A stretch of DNA of 64,000 bases from Pararoseomonas sp. SCSIO 73927. Lineage in GTDB: Bacteria > Pseudomonadota > Alphaproteobacteria > Acetobacterales > Acetobacteraceae. Of this stretch, positions 7,442-15,976 are shown piece by piece. Made by a program: the position numbers and the translations under genes. The notes under the pieces were generated by a model. It ran no database searches and was not told where the DNA came from. It saw only the letters and a list, made by a program, of their open reading frames with translations. Where the stretch lies: positions 1,116,001-1,180,000 of the forward strand of contig NZ_CP146232.1 in assembly GCF_037040815.1 (NCBI RefSeq), written 5' to 3'. The stretch's first letter is position 1, and every line of letters begins with the position of its first letter.

Positions 7442-8782
7442 TCAGGCCACCGCTGCCCGGGACATGGCCCGCTCGTCCTCCTCCTCCTCGATCCCGCCGA
7501 GGACGGCCGCCTCCTCCTCGGAGGCCCCGAGCACGCGCCAGTTCTCCGTCTTCGGCACCACGCCCTGGTAGGAGCGCAGCTTCGCCATTGGCAGGTGCGG
7601 CTCGGCCAGCCCGATCGGCTCCGCCCCTGCCTCGTGGCGCGCCACCGCGTCCAGCATGATGCGGCGGAACTGGATCACCGCGATGTCGCTCGCCCCCAGC
7701 CGCTCGCTCGTCCGGTCGGCGATCGGCCCCATGCTCTCCCACATGGCGATGTCCTGGTTGGGGATGCCGGGGATGCCGGTGAAGCTGTCGCCGGACTTCA
7801 TCCAGTCCCGATCCTGCAGGTAGTCGTTCCAGGCGTGGCGCTTCATCGGGCGGAACTCCGAATCCACGTCCACGCCCACCTCCGCCACGCAGAACCTGCG
7901 CCAGGCCTCGGTGCTGATCGCCTCGCGCTCCGGGTGCCAGGCGATGAAGTGGAAGTAGCTGCTGGTGTCGTCCCGCGGCGTGATCACGCTCGCCACGTTG
8001 TAGGTGGCGTTGGGCGGGATCAGCGCGATGAAGGGCGCGACGAGGGTGGTGATCCGCACGTAGTCCTGCGTCGCCGCATTCATGATGGGGCGGCGGATTG
8101 CGGCGTAGCGCATGCCGTAATTCGTCACCTGCACCTGGATGCGCGGGTTCTTGTCGGTGGAGGGGCGCACCCAGTGCGTGTCCTTCGCCGCCGCCTCGCC
8201 GCGCGCCGGCCGCATGTCGGAGGAGTGGAGCGAGGAGGAGTGGGCACTGTCGATCTGCCCCTCCATGATCTGCGCCCAGTTGCAGGGCAGCTCGATCCGC
8301 ACGATCGCCGCATGGGCTTCCGGCGTCGGCGCCCAGGGCGGCGGCTCGAAGGCGGGCATCAGCGCCGGCTCGCCCATATAGATCCACACGAAGCCGCCAG
8401 CCTCCCGCGCCGGATAGGCCTTGTGCTTCACCCGCTCCGCGAAGCCGCTCTCCTTCGGCTCGGAGGGCATGTCGATCACGTTACCCTCCACGTCCATCTT
8501 CCAGCCGTGATAGAGGCAGCGCAGCCCGCAATTCTCGTTGCGGCCGAAGGCGAGCGAGGCCTTGCGGTGCGGGCACATCTCCCCCAGCACGCCCACGCGC
8601 CCCTCCGTGTCCCGATAGGCCACCAGCTTCTCGCCGAGAATGGTGACGCGCACCGGCTTCCCGTCCGGCTCCGCCACCTGCTCGGAGAGCAGGGCGGGGA
8701 TCCAGTGGCGGCGCATCAGGCGGCCCATCGGGGCCTCGCCCTCAACGCGGCAGAGGGTCTCGTTCTCCTGGGCGGTGAGCAT
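7442..8782 (-). CDS. Rieske aromatic-ring-hydroxylating oxygenase, phthalate 4,5-dioxygenase type
   Basis: 446 residues from the ATG at 8782 with GGAGG upstream. The Rieske [2Fe-2S] ligands are Cys70 and His72 (CPH) with Cys89 and His92 (CLYHGW). The mononuclear iron site follows as Glu174, Asp178, His181 and His186 in EGQIDSAHSSSLH, with Asp178 the expected inter-subunit electron bridge. Length and motif spacing fit the phthalate 4,5-dioxygenase alpha-subunit group, which works without a beta subunit; none is present here. The divergent reductase, dihydrodiol dehydrogenase and decarboxylase genes support phthalate or a substituted phthalate as substrate. Confidence 0.88.
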   Translation of the reverse strand: MLTAQENETLCRVEGEAPMGRLMRRHWIPALLSEQVAEPDGKPVRVTILGEKLVAYRDTEGRVGVLGEMCPHRKASLAFGRNENCGLRCLYHGWKMDVEGNVIDMPSEPKESGFAERVKHKAYPAREAGGFVWIYMGEPALMPAFEPPPWAPTPEAHAAIVRIELPCNWAQIMEGQIDSAHSSSLHSSDMRPARGEAAAKDTHWVRPSTDKNPRIQVQVTNYGMRYAAIRRPIMNAATQDYVRITTLVAPFIALIPPNATYNVASVITPRDDTSSYFHFIAWHPEREAISTEAWRRFCVAEVGVDVDSEFRPMKRHAWNDYLQDRDWMKSGDSFTGIPGIPNQDIAMWESMGPIADRTSERLGASDIAVIQFRRIMLDAVARHEAGAEPIGLAEPHLPMAKLRSYQGVVPKTENWRVLGASEEEAAVLGGIEEEEDERAMSRAAVA

Positions 8783-8832
8783 GAGTAATTCCTCCCGGCG
8801 CCCGGCAGGCCATGATCCCGGGCGAAAACTGC

Positions 8833-8844
8833 TTAGGCTTCTAA
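8833..8844. promoter_or_regulatory. Candidate MarR operator, oxygenase-proximal
   Basis: TTAGGCTTCTAA has inverted TTAG/CTAA arms and sits in a longer 18-base context (CTTAGGCTTCTAAGTTTG) that recurs inverted at 8957-8974. It lies 51 bp upstream of the oxygenase ATG, a position suited to repression. Confidence 0.55.
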
Positions 8845-8962
8845 GTTTGTTCCGGCCGCTCATGCCGTCAAGCGAAATCCTGTGCATCCCCACTCAGTTG
8901 CGAATCCTCGCATCTTCCCCGATTGATGTGCCTCCATCATCGCGAGCCTTGCCAAGGCAAAC

Positions 8963-8974
8963 TTAGAACCCTAA
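8963..8974. promoter_or_regulatory. Candidate MarR operator, reductase-proximal
   Basis: TTAGAACCCTAA is the inverted counterpart of the site at 8833-8844; with flanks, 16 of 18 bases agree. It lies 55 bp upstream of the reductase ATG. The near-identical distance of each site to its gene suggests one regulator controlling both divergent promoters. Confidence 0.55.
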
Positions 8975-9029
8975 CCATATTCCCGACGGTGGAACCCGCA
9001 CAGGGCAGCACCGGGAGGACAGGCCAAGG

Positions 9030-9992
9030 ATGCTGGACACGCCCGCCCCCGATGCGGAGCTGATGACGCTGCGCGTCGCCCGTGCCGAACCCGCGGCCGA
9101 CGGCATCCAGCTCTTCGAGCTGCGCCACCCCGATGGCGCCCCTCTCCCGCCCTTCACCCCCGGCTCGCACCTCGCCGTGCGCGTCCCCTCCGGCGCGATG
9201 CGGAACTACTCCCTCTGCAACAGCCCGGAGGAACGCGACCGCTACGTCATCGCCGTGAAGCGGGAGGAGAAGGGCCGCGGCGGCAGCGTCGGCCTCATCG
9301 ACGCGACGCAGCCCGGCGCCACGCTGCAGGTCTCCGCCCCCCGTAACCTTTTCGAGCTGGACACGCGCGCCCCGGACTACATCTTCGTCGCCGGCGGCAT
9401 CGGCATCACGCCGATCCTGGCGATGATCCACGCCGTGCAGGCCGCGGGAAAGCCCTTTCGCCTCTTCTATCTCACCCGCAGCGCCACCGGCACCGCCTTC
9501 CGGGACCAGATCGCGGCGCTGGGCGACCACGTCACCATCCACCACGACGAGGGCGTGCCCGACGACGCCTACGATCTCTGGCCCGTCTTCGAGGAGCCGG
9601 CCAAGGCGGGGATCTACTGCTGCGGCCCCCGCCCGCTGATGGACGCCGTGCGCGACATGACCGGGCACTGGCCGGAGAACGCGGTCCACTTCGAGGATTT
9701 CGGCTCCGACCTCGTCCGCCCGCGGGAAGACGACCAGCCTTTCACCGTGCAGATCGGCGCAAGCGGCACTCCGCTCGAAGTTCCCGTCGGCACCACGGTC
9801 CTGGAGGTGCTGCGCGCCCACGGCCACCCGCAGCCCTCCTCCTGCGAGAGCGGCACCTGCGGCACCTGCCGCACCCGCTACCTCTCCGGCGAGGTGGACC
9901 ACCGCGACATGGTCCTCACCGACGCGGAGCGCCGCGGTGCCGTGATGATCTGCGTCTCCCGCGCCAAGGGCACCCTGGTGCTGGACCTCTAG
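9030..9992 (+). CDS. Phthalate dioxygenase-type reductase (FMN, NAD and plant-type [2Fe-2S])
   Basis: 320 residues in the order typical of class IA oxygenase reductases such as phthalate dioxygenase reductase and VanB. The FMN-binding RNYSLC is at 58-63, the NAD-binding GGIGITPIL at 122-130 and CCGP at 198-201. A C-terminal ferredoxin domain has cluster cysteines 272, 277, 280 and 308 (CESGTCGTC and ICVS). It passes electrons from NADH to the Rieske oxygenase encoded divergently. It is the first gene of the plus-strand operon and ends 2 bp before the next start. Confidence 0.93.
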   Translation: MLDTPAPDAELMTLRVARAEPAADGIQLFELRHPDGAPLPPFTPGSHLAVRVPSGAMRNYSLCNSPEERDRYVIAVKREEKGRGGSVGLIDATQPGATLQVSAPRNLFELDTRAPDYIFVAGGIGITPILAMIHAVQAAGKPFRLFYLTRSATGTAFRDQIAALGDHVTIHHDEGVPDDAYDLWPVFEEPAKAGIYCCGPRPLMDAVRDMTGHWPENAVHFEDFGSDLVRPREDDQPFTVQIGASGTPLEVPVGTTVLEVLRAHGHPQPSSCESGTCGTCRTRYLSGEVDHRDMVLTDAERRGAVMICVSRAKGTLVLDL

Positions 9993-9994
9993 CG

Positions 9995-11203
9995 GTGGCG
10001 GGCGACCCCATCCGCCTCGGCCCCATTCGGCTCGGTGTCGCGGGTCTCGGCCGCGCCTTCATGCTGATGCTGCCGACGCTCGCGCGGGACCCGCGCCTCG
10101 CCGTCCTCGCCTGCGCCGACCCGCGCGCCGAGGCCCGCGCCCGCTTCACGGAAGATTTCCCCGGCGCCCGCGCGCACGGGACGGTGGAGGCCCTCTGCGC
10201 CGACCCGTCGATCGAGGCGATCTACGTCGCCACGCCGCACCAATTCCACGTCGCCGATGTCCGCGCCGCCTCCGCCGCCGGGAAACACGTGCTGGTGGAG
10301 AAGCCCATGGCCCTGGCGCTGGCGGATTGCCAGGCCATGGTCGATGCGGCGCGGGGGGCGGGCATCCACCTCATCGTCGGCCACAGCCACTCCTTCGATG
10401 CCCCCTACCTCCGCGCGCGGGAGATGATCCGGTCCGGCGAGCACGGCGCGATCCGCATGATCACCGCCGTGAACTTCACCGACTACCTCTACCGCCCCCG
10501 CCGCCCGGAAGAACTGGACACCGCGCAAGGCGGCGGCGCGGTCTTCTCCCAGGCCCCGCACCAGATCGAGGTGGTCCGCCTCCTCGCCGGCCGCCCCGCC
10601 CGCAGCATCCGCGCCGCCGCCACCGTCTGGGACCGCGCCCGCGGCACGGAGGGCGCCTACAACGCCATCATCGACTTCGGCGACGGCCTTTCCGCCACCC
10701 TCACCTACAACGGCCACGGCCACTTCGACACGGACGAGTTCCAGGACTGGACCGGCGAGATGGGCCTGCCGCGCGACCCCGCCGCCTACGGCACCGCCCG
10801 CGCCGCCCTCCGTCACGTCACCAGTCCTGAGGAAGAAGCCGCGCTGAAGGAGAGGCGCGCCTACGGCCGCGGCCCCGGCGCCACCGAGGCGCGCGCTGCA
10901 CCACCCCCGCCCGCCTACAACCATTTCGGCCTCGTCCTCGCCTCCTGCGAGCGGGCCGATCTCCGCCCCACCCCGCGCGGCGTCGCCGTCTACGCCGACG
11001 AGACCCGCCGCTTCGACGCCCTGCCCGCCCCCGGCGTCCCCCGCGCCGAGGTGATCGACGAGCTGGAAGCCGCCCTGCGCGGCAACACGCCGCCGCTGCA
11101 CTCCGGCGAGTGGGGCATGGCGACGGCCGAGATCGTCCTCGCCCTGCTCCAATCCGCCCGCAGCGGCCGCGAAGTTCGGTTGCACCACCAAGGCGCCGCA
11201 TGA
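9995..11203 (+). CDS. Gfo/Idh/MocA oxidoreductase, probable phthalate cis-dihydrodiol dehydrogenase
   Basis: 402 residues from a GTG start two bases after the reductase stop. The N-terminal Rossmann motif is GVAGLGRAF, followed by the ATPHQFHV and EKPMALALADCQAMV (Glu-Lys-Pro) signatures of the Gfo/Idh/MocA superfamily and GHSHSFDAPYLRAREMI in the substrate domain. Phthalate cis-4,5-dihydrodiol dehydrogenase (Pht4/OphB) belongs to this superfamily, and the gene lies between the oxygenase reductase and the decarboxylase. The assignment therefore rests on family plus context. Confidence 0.82.
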   Translation: MAGDPIRLGPIRLGVAGLGRAFMLMLPTLARDPRLAVLACADPRAEARARFTEDFPGARAHGTVEALCADPSIEAIYVATPHQFHVADVRAASAAGKHVLVEKPMALALADCQAMVDAARGAGIHLIVGHSHSFDAPYLRAREMIRSGEHGAIRMITAVNFTDYLYRPRRPEELDTAQGGGAVFSQAPHQIEVVRLLAGRPARSIRAAATVWDRARGTEGAYNAIIDFGDGLSATLTYNGHGHFDTDEFQDWTGEMGLPRDPAAYGTARAALRHVTSPEEEAALKERRAYGRGPGATEARAAPPPPAYNHFGLVLASCERADLRPTPRGVAVYADETRRFDALPAPGVPRAEVIDELEAALRGNTPPLHSGEWGMATAEIVLALLQSARSGREVRLHHQGAA

Positions 11204-11223
11204 CGCGCCACCGGAGAGAAGCG

Positions 11224-12204
11224 ATGACCACCCCAATCCCGACGCGCCGGGACGCGCTCCGCCTCGCCCTCCTCGGCGCCACAATTCCCGCCCTGGCGCG
11301 CGCCCAGCCCGGCCGCGGTCCCGTCCGCCTTGTCGTTCCCTACGCCCCCGGCGGCACCAACGACGTCACCGCCCGCCTCCTCGCCGCCCGCCTGGGCGAA
11401 GGCCTCGGTGTCGCCTGCGTCATCGAGAACCGCTCCGGCGCCAGCGGCGCCATCGGCGCGGGGGAGGTTGCCCGCTCCGCCCCCGACGGCCTCACCCTCC
11501 TCTACTCCAACGAGGTTCATCCCATCCTGAAGCTCGTCCAGCGCGGCGTCCCCTTCGACGCCCTGACGGACTTCGCCCCGGTGATCCGCACCGTCAGCAT
11601 CCCCTACGTCCTCGTCGGCGGCACGCGCACGGACCAGACCACCGATCCCCGCGCCCTGCTGGATGCCGTGCGCCGCACCCCGGCGCGCTTCACCTTCGCC
11701 TGCTCCTCCCTCGGCTCCGTCGGCCACCTCGGCGCGGCCGCGCTCGGCCAGAAGCTCGGCGTGGAGGTGACCACCATCATCTATCGCGGCTCCGGCCCGG
11801 CGGTGAACGATCTCATCTCCGGCGCCGTGCCGCTGATGTTCGCCCCTGTCGGCGCCGTGCTGCCGATGATCCAGGGCGGCCAGCTCCGCGCCTTCGCCGT
11901 CACCGCGCCGCAGCGCATCGCCTCCATGCCCGACACCCCCGCCATGCCGGAGGTCGGCCAGCCCGAGATGCTGTTCGAGGGCTGGTGCGGCATCTGGGGC
12001 CCGCGCGGCCTGCCCGAGGAGCGCGTCAGGGCCGTCCATGCCGCCGCCCTGAACGCCCTGAAGGACAATGAGGTGGTGAACCGCCTCGCCGCCATCGGCT
12101 GCACCCCCATCGCCGAGAGCACCGAGGGTTTCACGAGGCTCCTGGCCGCCGAGCAGGCCCGCGGCGCGGCCATCGTCAGGGCCGCCGGCATCACCCCGGA
12201 GTAG
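11224..12204 (+). CDS. Bug-family tricarboxylate/aromatic-acid receptor with Tat-like signal
   Basis: 326 residues. The ATG at 11224 is preferred for its GGAGAG ribosome site; an in-frame ATG at 11200 overlaps the preceding stop (ATGA) and could also serve. The signal has a twin arginine, TRRDALRLALLGA, ending in ALARA. The mature protein begins PVRLVVPYAPGGTNDVTARL and has the IENRSGASGAIGAGEVARS and FAPVG motifs of Bug receptors. It presumably binds the operon's aromatic acid in the periplasm; the membrane TctA/TctB partners are not encoded here. Confidence 0.9.
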   Translation: MTTPIPTRRDALRLALLGATIPALARAQPGRGPVRLVVPYAPGGTNDVTARLLAARLGEGLGVACVIENRSGASGAIGAGEVARSAPDGLTLLYSNEVHPILKLVQRGVPFDALTDFAPVIRTVSIPYVLVGGTRTDQTTDPRALLDAVRRTPARFTFACSSLGSVGHLGAAALGQKLGVEVTTIIYRGSGPAVNDLISGAVPLMFAPVGAVLPMIQGGQLRAFAVTAPQRIASMPDTPAMPEVGQPEMLFEGWCGIWGPRGLPEERVRAVHAAALNALKDNEVVNRLAAIGCTPIAESTEGFTRLLAAEQARGAAIVRAAGITPE

Positions 12205-12215
12205 AGGAGGCCCCC

Positions 12216-12398
12216 ATGGCCCTGATCCGCATCGAGCCCGTGCAGGACGAGCGCACCGGCCGCTACTTCCTGGAGATCTACAACCCGCACGACGCGCCCG
12301 CGCCCTTCGTCACCACGCAGCCGCGCTACGCCTCCGCCACCGCGGCGGAGACGGACCTGGTGGCCATCCTCGCCGCCGCCGCCAGCAGCGCACGCTAG
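12216..12398 (+). CDS. Uncharacterised 60-residue protein of the phthalate operon
   Basis: A short, acidic-to-neutral protein (MALIRIEPVQDERTGRYFLE at the start) with no signal peptide, no membrane segment and no cysteine pair. GAGG lies upstream of the ATG, 11 bp separate it from the receptor gene and 9 bp from the decarboxylase gene, so it is clearly part of the operon. Composition and codon use match its neighbours. I do not recognise the family; a small accessory or stress-type protein is possible. Confidence 0.7.
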   Translation: MALIRIEPVQDERTGRYFLEIYNPHDAPAPFVTTQPRYASATAAETDLVAILAAAASSAR

Positions 12399-12407
12399 GA
12401 GAACCTT

Positions 12408-13397
12408 TTGAATCCCCTCCGCCTCTCCCTCGCCATCGGCGACTACGACCGGATCCGCCCCATCGCCGACGGCACGGTCAGGATCGACGGCGTCGATCCC
12501 GTCATGTCGGTCCTCGACCCCGAGGAGATCTTCTTCCGCGCCTTCAAGTACGCCGATTTCGATATCTGCGAGTTGTCGCTGTCCTCCTACACGGTGAAGA
12601 CCGCGAGGGGCGACAGCCCCTACATCGCCGTCCCCGTCTTCCCCTCCCGTGCCTTCCGCCACACCTCCGTCTACATCCGCACGGATCGCGGCATCACGAA
12701 GCCGGAGGACCTGCGAGGCCGCCGTGTCGGCGTGCCGGAGTACCAGCTCACCGCCAACGTCTGGGTCCGCGTTATTCTGGAGGAGTACGGCGTCCGCCCC
12801 TCCGACATCACCTGGGTGCGCGGCGGCTACGAGCATCCCGGCCGCGAGGAGAAGATCGCCGTCCAGCTCCCGCCCGATGTGCGCCTGGAAAGCCTCCCCC
12901 CCGGCGCCACCATCTCTTCCGCCCTGGCGGACGGCACCATCGATGCCGTGATCGGCCCCCGCGCGCCCTCCTGCTTCGAGCGGGGCGCCCCGGATGTCGG
13001 CCGCCTCTGGTCCGACCCCGTCGCCGCCGCCTGCGAGTGGTACGGGAAGCACCGGATCTTTCCCATCATGCACGTCCTCGGCATTCGCAAGGACGTGGCG
13101 GAGAGGCACCGCTACCTCCCCGGCGCCCTGGTGAAGGCCTTCGAGGAGGCCAAGTCCGTCGCCCTCGCGAAGCTCACCAACACCGCCGCAACAAAGGTCA
13201 CCCTGCCCTTCGTGGAGGAGCGCCTGCAGCACGCCCGCACCCTGATGGGCGACGACTTCTGGTCCTACGGGTTGGAAGCGAACCGCCATGGGCTGGACGT
13301 GTTCCTGGAGGCCCACCATGCCCAGGGCCTCTCCTCGCGCCGCCTGGAGCCGGAGGAGCTGTTCCACCCCGCCTCTCTTGAAGCCTTCCGCCTGTGA
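12408..13397 (+). CDS. 4,5-dihydroxyphthalate decarboxylase family protein
   Basis: 329 residues from a TTG start with AGGAG eight bases upstream. It resembles Pht5-type decarboxylases across the N-terminal half: LSLAIGDYDRIRP, then DPEEIFFRAF, the IAVPVFPSRAFRHTSVYIR stretch and DLRGRRVGVPEY. Pht5 converts 4,5-dihydroxyphthalate to protocatechuate and has a periplasmic-binding-protein-like fold without an obvious cofactor motif. No signal peptide is present, so it is cytoplasmic. It closes the phthalate operon; protocatechuate ring cleavage must be encoded elsewhere, since the intradiol enzyme at 3189-4073 is of a different type. Confidence 0.85.
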   Translation: MNPLRLSLAIGDYDRIRPIADGTVRIDGVDPVMSVLDPEEIFFRAFKYADFDICELSLSSYTVKTARGDSPYIAVPVFPSRAFRHTSVYIRTDRGITKPEDLRGRRVGVPEYQLTANVWVRVILEEYGVRPSDITWVRGGYEHPGREEKIAVQLPPDVRLESLPPGATISSALADGTIDAVIGPRAPSCFERGAPDVGRLWSDPVAAACEWYGKHRIFPIMHVLGIRKDVAERHRYLPGALVKAFEEAKSVALAKLTNTAATKVTLPFVEERLQHARTLMGDDFWSYGLEANRHGLDVFLEAHHAQGLSSRRLEPEELFHPASLEAFRL

Positions 13398-13913
13398 CAG
13401 CAGAGGGGGGGGGCCATGGCTGCGCCCATAAGCGGGTGGATGGGGCGGAAGGTGGCCTCCGCTCCCAACCTCGTCGGGAGATGGAGCTGGTGCCGCCTCT
13501 TGGGCGGCGCCCCTCGGCCAGGATAGCGTCCGGGAGGTGCTTCACGGCGCCGTCGCAGAGCGTATCCGGCGACTCCAAGGGGACAGGGCCGCTTGGCGCA
13601 GCGCCGGCGCCCTCGATTTGCTGACCTAGGGCAGGGCGGGCCTGGCGCCGCGGCGGAGCCGCTCGTCGCTGCCCATCGTGTCTCTGCACGGTCGCCTCGT
13701 CCGCCCGGCCAGCGCCGCCAGCACCACCTCTACAGTCCTGCTTTCAGGGCTTTATGGACCGGGGGACGTGCCCTCTCGGCTCCGAAGAGCAGGGGGCTGA
13801 TTCCATCGCTGGGGCCGCACTCACCGATCCGTGCATTCGGCACGGGTGGATTCCGATGGCAGGATTCCCACCAACGGCGCCACGCTCGCCGGCGAAGAAG
13901 GCGGAAACAGCCC
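13398..13913. other. 516-bp intergenic region with no supported gene
   Basis: GC-rich spacer between the decarboxylase and the flavin amine oxidoreductase. Open frames crossing it have biased, low-complexity translations and no recognisable motif. It probably holds the promoter of the downstream operon, but no clear box or operator stands out. Confidence 0.5.
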
Positions 13914-15509
13914 ATGAGCGACACCCCTGCCCCGGTTTCGAGCCGTCGCGACCTCCTCACCCGCATCGGCCTCGCCGCGGGCGGCGGCGCGATGTACCAG
14001 GCCATGACCGCCCTCGGCGTCTCGGCCGCCTCCACCTATGCCGGACCCATCCGGCTGGAGGGCGACCCGAAGGGTGCGTCCGTCCTCATCCTCGGGGCCG
14101 GCGTCGCGGGCATGGTCGCCGCGATGGAGCTTCGCAAGGCCGGCTACCGCGTCCAGGTGCTCGAGTACCGGGAGAAGCCCGGCGGCCGCGTCTGGACCCT
14201 TCGCGGCGGCGATCGCTACACCGAGCTCGGCGGCGCGACGCAGGAGGTCCGCTTCGACGAGGGCGGGTATTTCAACCCCGGGCCATGGCGCATCCCCTAC
14301 AACCACCGGGGCATCCTGGACTACGCGCACCGGCTGAACGTGCCGCTGGAGCCGTTCATCCAGGTCAACCACAACGCCATGGTGCACGGCACCCGCGCCT
14401 TCGGCGGCCGGCCGAAGCGCTACCGCGAGATCATGGCCGACTATCACGGCGGCATCGCGGAGCTCCTCGCCAAGTCCACCCGCCAGGGCAAGCTGGACGG
14501 GATGGTCACGAAGGAGGACGGCGAGATCCTCATCGAATCCCTACGCTCCTTCGGAGCCCTCGACCGGGACCTGAGCTACGCGAAGAACGTGGTGACCGCC
14601 GACCGCCGGGGCTTCGACAAGGACCCGGGCGGCGGGCTCAACGCCCGCCCGGTGCCGTCCGAGCCCATGTCGCTGAAGGATGTCCTCGCCTCGCGCGGCT
14701 GGGCCTATCTCGCCTCGGGCGCGCTCTACGAGTTCCAGATGACGATGTTCCAGCCCGTTGGCGGCATGGACGTGATCGCGCAGGCCATGGCCCGGGAATG
14801 CGGCGAGGCCATCCAATACAATCGCAAGGTCGTCGGCATCCAGCAGGACGGGCGCGGTGTGACCGTCGCCTTCGAGGAGACGGGGCGCCCGGGCCAGGTG
14901 CAACAGGCCCGCGCCGACTACTGCCTGGCCACCATTCCCCTCTCTATCCTCAGCCAGATCGAGATGAACGTCAGTGCCCCCATGGCCGCCGCCATCGGGG
15001 CCGTGCCCTACGCGGCCTCGGTGAAGGTCGGCCTGCAGATGAAGCGACGCTTCTGGGAGCAGGACGAGCACATCTACGCCGGCATCTCCTACACCGACCT
15101 GCCGATCCGGATGATCCAGTACCCGGCCCATGGCTACGGCTCACGCGGCAAGGGCATCCTTCTCGGCGCCTACGCCTTCGGCCCTTATGCCTACGAGTTC
15201 ACCGCCCTGTCGCCGGAGGAACGAGTCCGCCGCGCCGTGGAATGGGGCGCCCAGATCCACCCGCAGTACCGGGCGGAGTTCGACACCGGCGTCTCGGTCG
15301 GCTGGCACCGCGTCCCCTGGGCGCTCGGCTGCAACGGGATGTGGACGGACGCGACGCGCGCGGAGCACTACGACAACCTCTGCGCCCTCGATAACCGCAT
15401 CCTGCTGGCCGGCGAGCACGCCTCCTACATCCCCGCCTGGCAGGAGGGGGCGGTCCTCTCCGCCCTCGACGCCGTCTCCCGCCTCCATCGCCGCGTGGTG
15501 TCCGCATGA
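13914..15509 (+). CDS. Tat-exported flavin monoamine oxidase/dehydrogenase
   Basis: 531 residues; the ATG at 13914 places a twin-arginine signal (SSRRDLLTRIGLAAGGGAMY) at the N-terminus. The FAD-binding Rossmann fold follows at residue 57 (VLILGAGVAGMVAA), with acceptor Glu84 and the GGR motif at 90-92. The C-terminal FAD signature is ILLAGEHASYIPAWQEGAVL. This is the amine oxidase (monoamine oxidase/L-amino acid oxidase/NicA2) superfamily. Because it is exported folded and its gene overlaps one for a cytochrome c, it is more likely a dehydrogenase delivering electrons to that cytochrome than an oxygen-using oxidase (inference). Confidence 0.88.
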   Translation: MSDTPAPVSSRRDLLTRIGLAAGGGAMYQAMTALGVSAASTYAGPIRLEGDPKGASVLILGAGVAGMVAAMELRKAGYRVQVLEYREKPGGRVWTLRGGDRYTELGGATQEVRFDEGGYFNPGPWRIPYNHRGILDYAHRLNVPLEPFIQVNHNAMVHGTRAFGGRPKRYREIMADYHGGIAELLAKSTRQGKLDGMVTKEDGEILIESLRSFGALDRDLSYAKNVVTADRRGFDKDPGGGLNARPVPSEPMSLKDVLASRGWAYLASGALYEFQMTMFQPVGGMDVIAQAMARECGEAIQYNRKVVGIQQDGRGVTVAFEETGRPGQVQQARADYCLATIPLSILSQIEMNVSAPMAAAIGAVPYAASVKVGLQMKRRFWEQDEHIYAGISYTDLPIRMIQYPAHGYGSRGKGILLGAYAFGPYAYEFTALSPEERVRRAVEWGAQIHPQYRAEFDTGVSVGWHRVPWALGCNGMWTDATRAEHYDNLCALDNRILLAGEHASYIPAWQEGAVLSALDAVSRLHRRVVSA

Positions 15510-15976
15510 ACCGCGTCACGTCCACGGCCCTTGCCGCCGCCCTCCTCGCGCTGCCGGCCATCGCGCAGCAGCCGCAGTCCCGGCAGGCCCCGGCCGCTGC
15601 GGGGGCGCCGGCCAGCGCGCAGCAGCGGAGCGAGGGCGCGGCGGCCGACAGCCACGGCTTCGTCTCGGCCACCCGCTTCGGCCAGCGCGACGGCGCCGCC
15701 CTCTACGCCGCCACCTGCGCCGGCTGCCACATGCCGGACGGCCGCGGCGCGGCCGGTGCCGGCCAGTACCCCGCGCTGGCGGGGAACGAGAAGCTGGAAT
15801 ACGCGGCCTACCCCGCGAGCATCGTCCTCAACGGCCTGCGCGGCATGCCGGGCTTCGCGACCCAGATGGATGACGCGCAGGTCGCCGCCGTGGTGAACTA
15901 TGTACGGACCAACCTCGGCAACCGCTACGCCGCGGATCCCGCGACCCCCGACGACGTGAAGGCCCTTCGCCAATGA
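15506..15976 (+). CDS. Secreted monohaem class I cytochrome c
   Basis: 156 residues: a signal peptide ending near ALPAIA, an Ala/Gln-rich linker (residues 21-50), then a single haem motif CAGCH at 71-75. GMPGF supplies a likely distal methionine, and the C-terminal helix is VAAVVNYVRTNLGN. Its start overlaps the amine oxidoreductase stop by four bases and its own stop overlaps the next start, so all three are coupled. It is the likely periplasmic electron acceptor for the flavoenzyme, as CycN is for NicA2 in Pseudomonas. Confidence 0.9.
   Translation: MNRVTSTALAAALLALPAIAQQPQSRQAPAAAGAPASAQQRSEGAAADSHGFVSATRFGQRDGAALYAATCAGCHMPDGRGAAGAGQYPALAGNEKLEYAAYPASIVLNGLRGMPGFATQMDDAQVAAVVNYVRTNLGNRYAADPATPDDVKALRQ

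Noticed and set aside
13593..13913. 107-codon N-terminal extension of the flavin amine oxidoreductase
   Set aside because: The extension is low-complexity and would bury the twin-arginine signal that begins at 13914.
13398..13913. Possible insertion-sequence remnant in the spacer
   Set aside because: No transposase motif, terminal inverted repeat or target duplication could be recognised.
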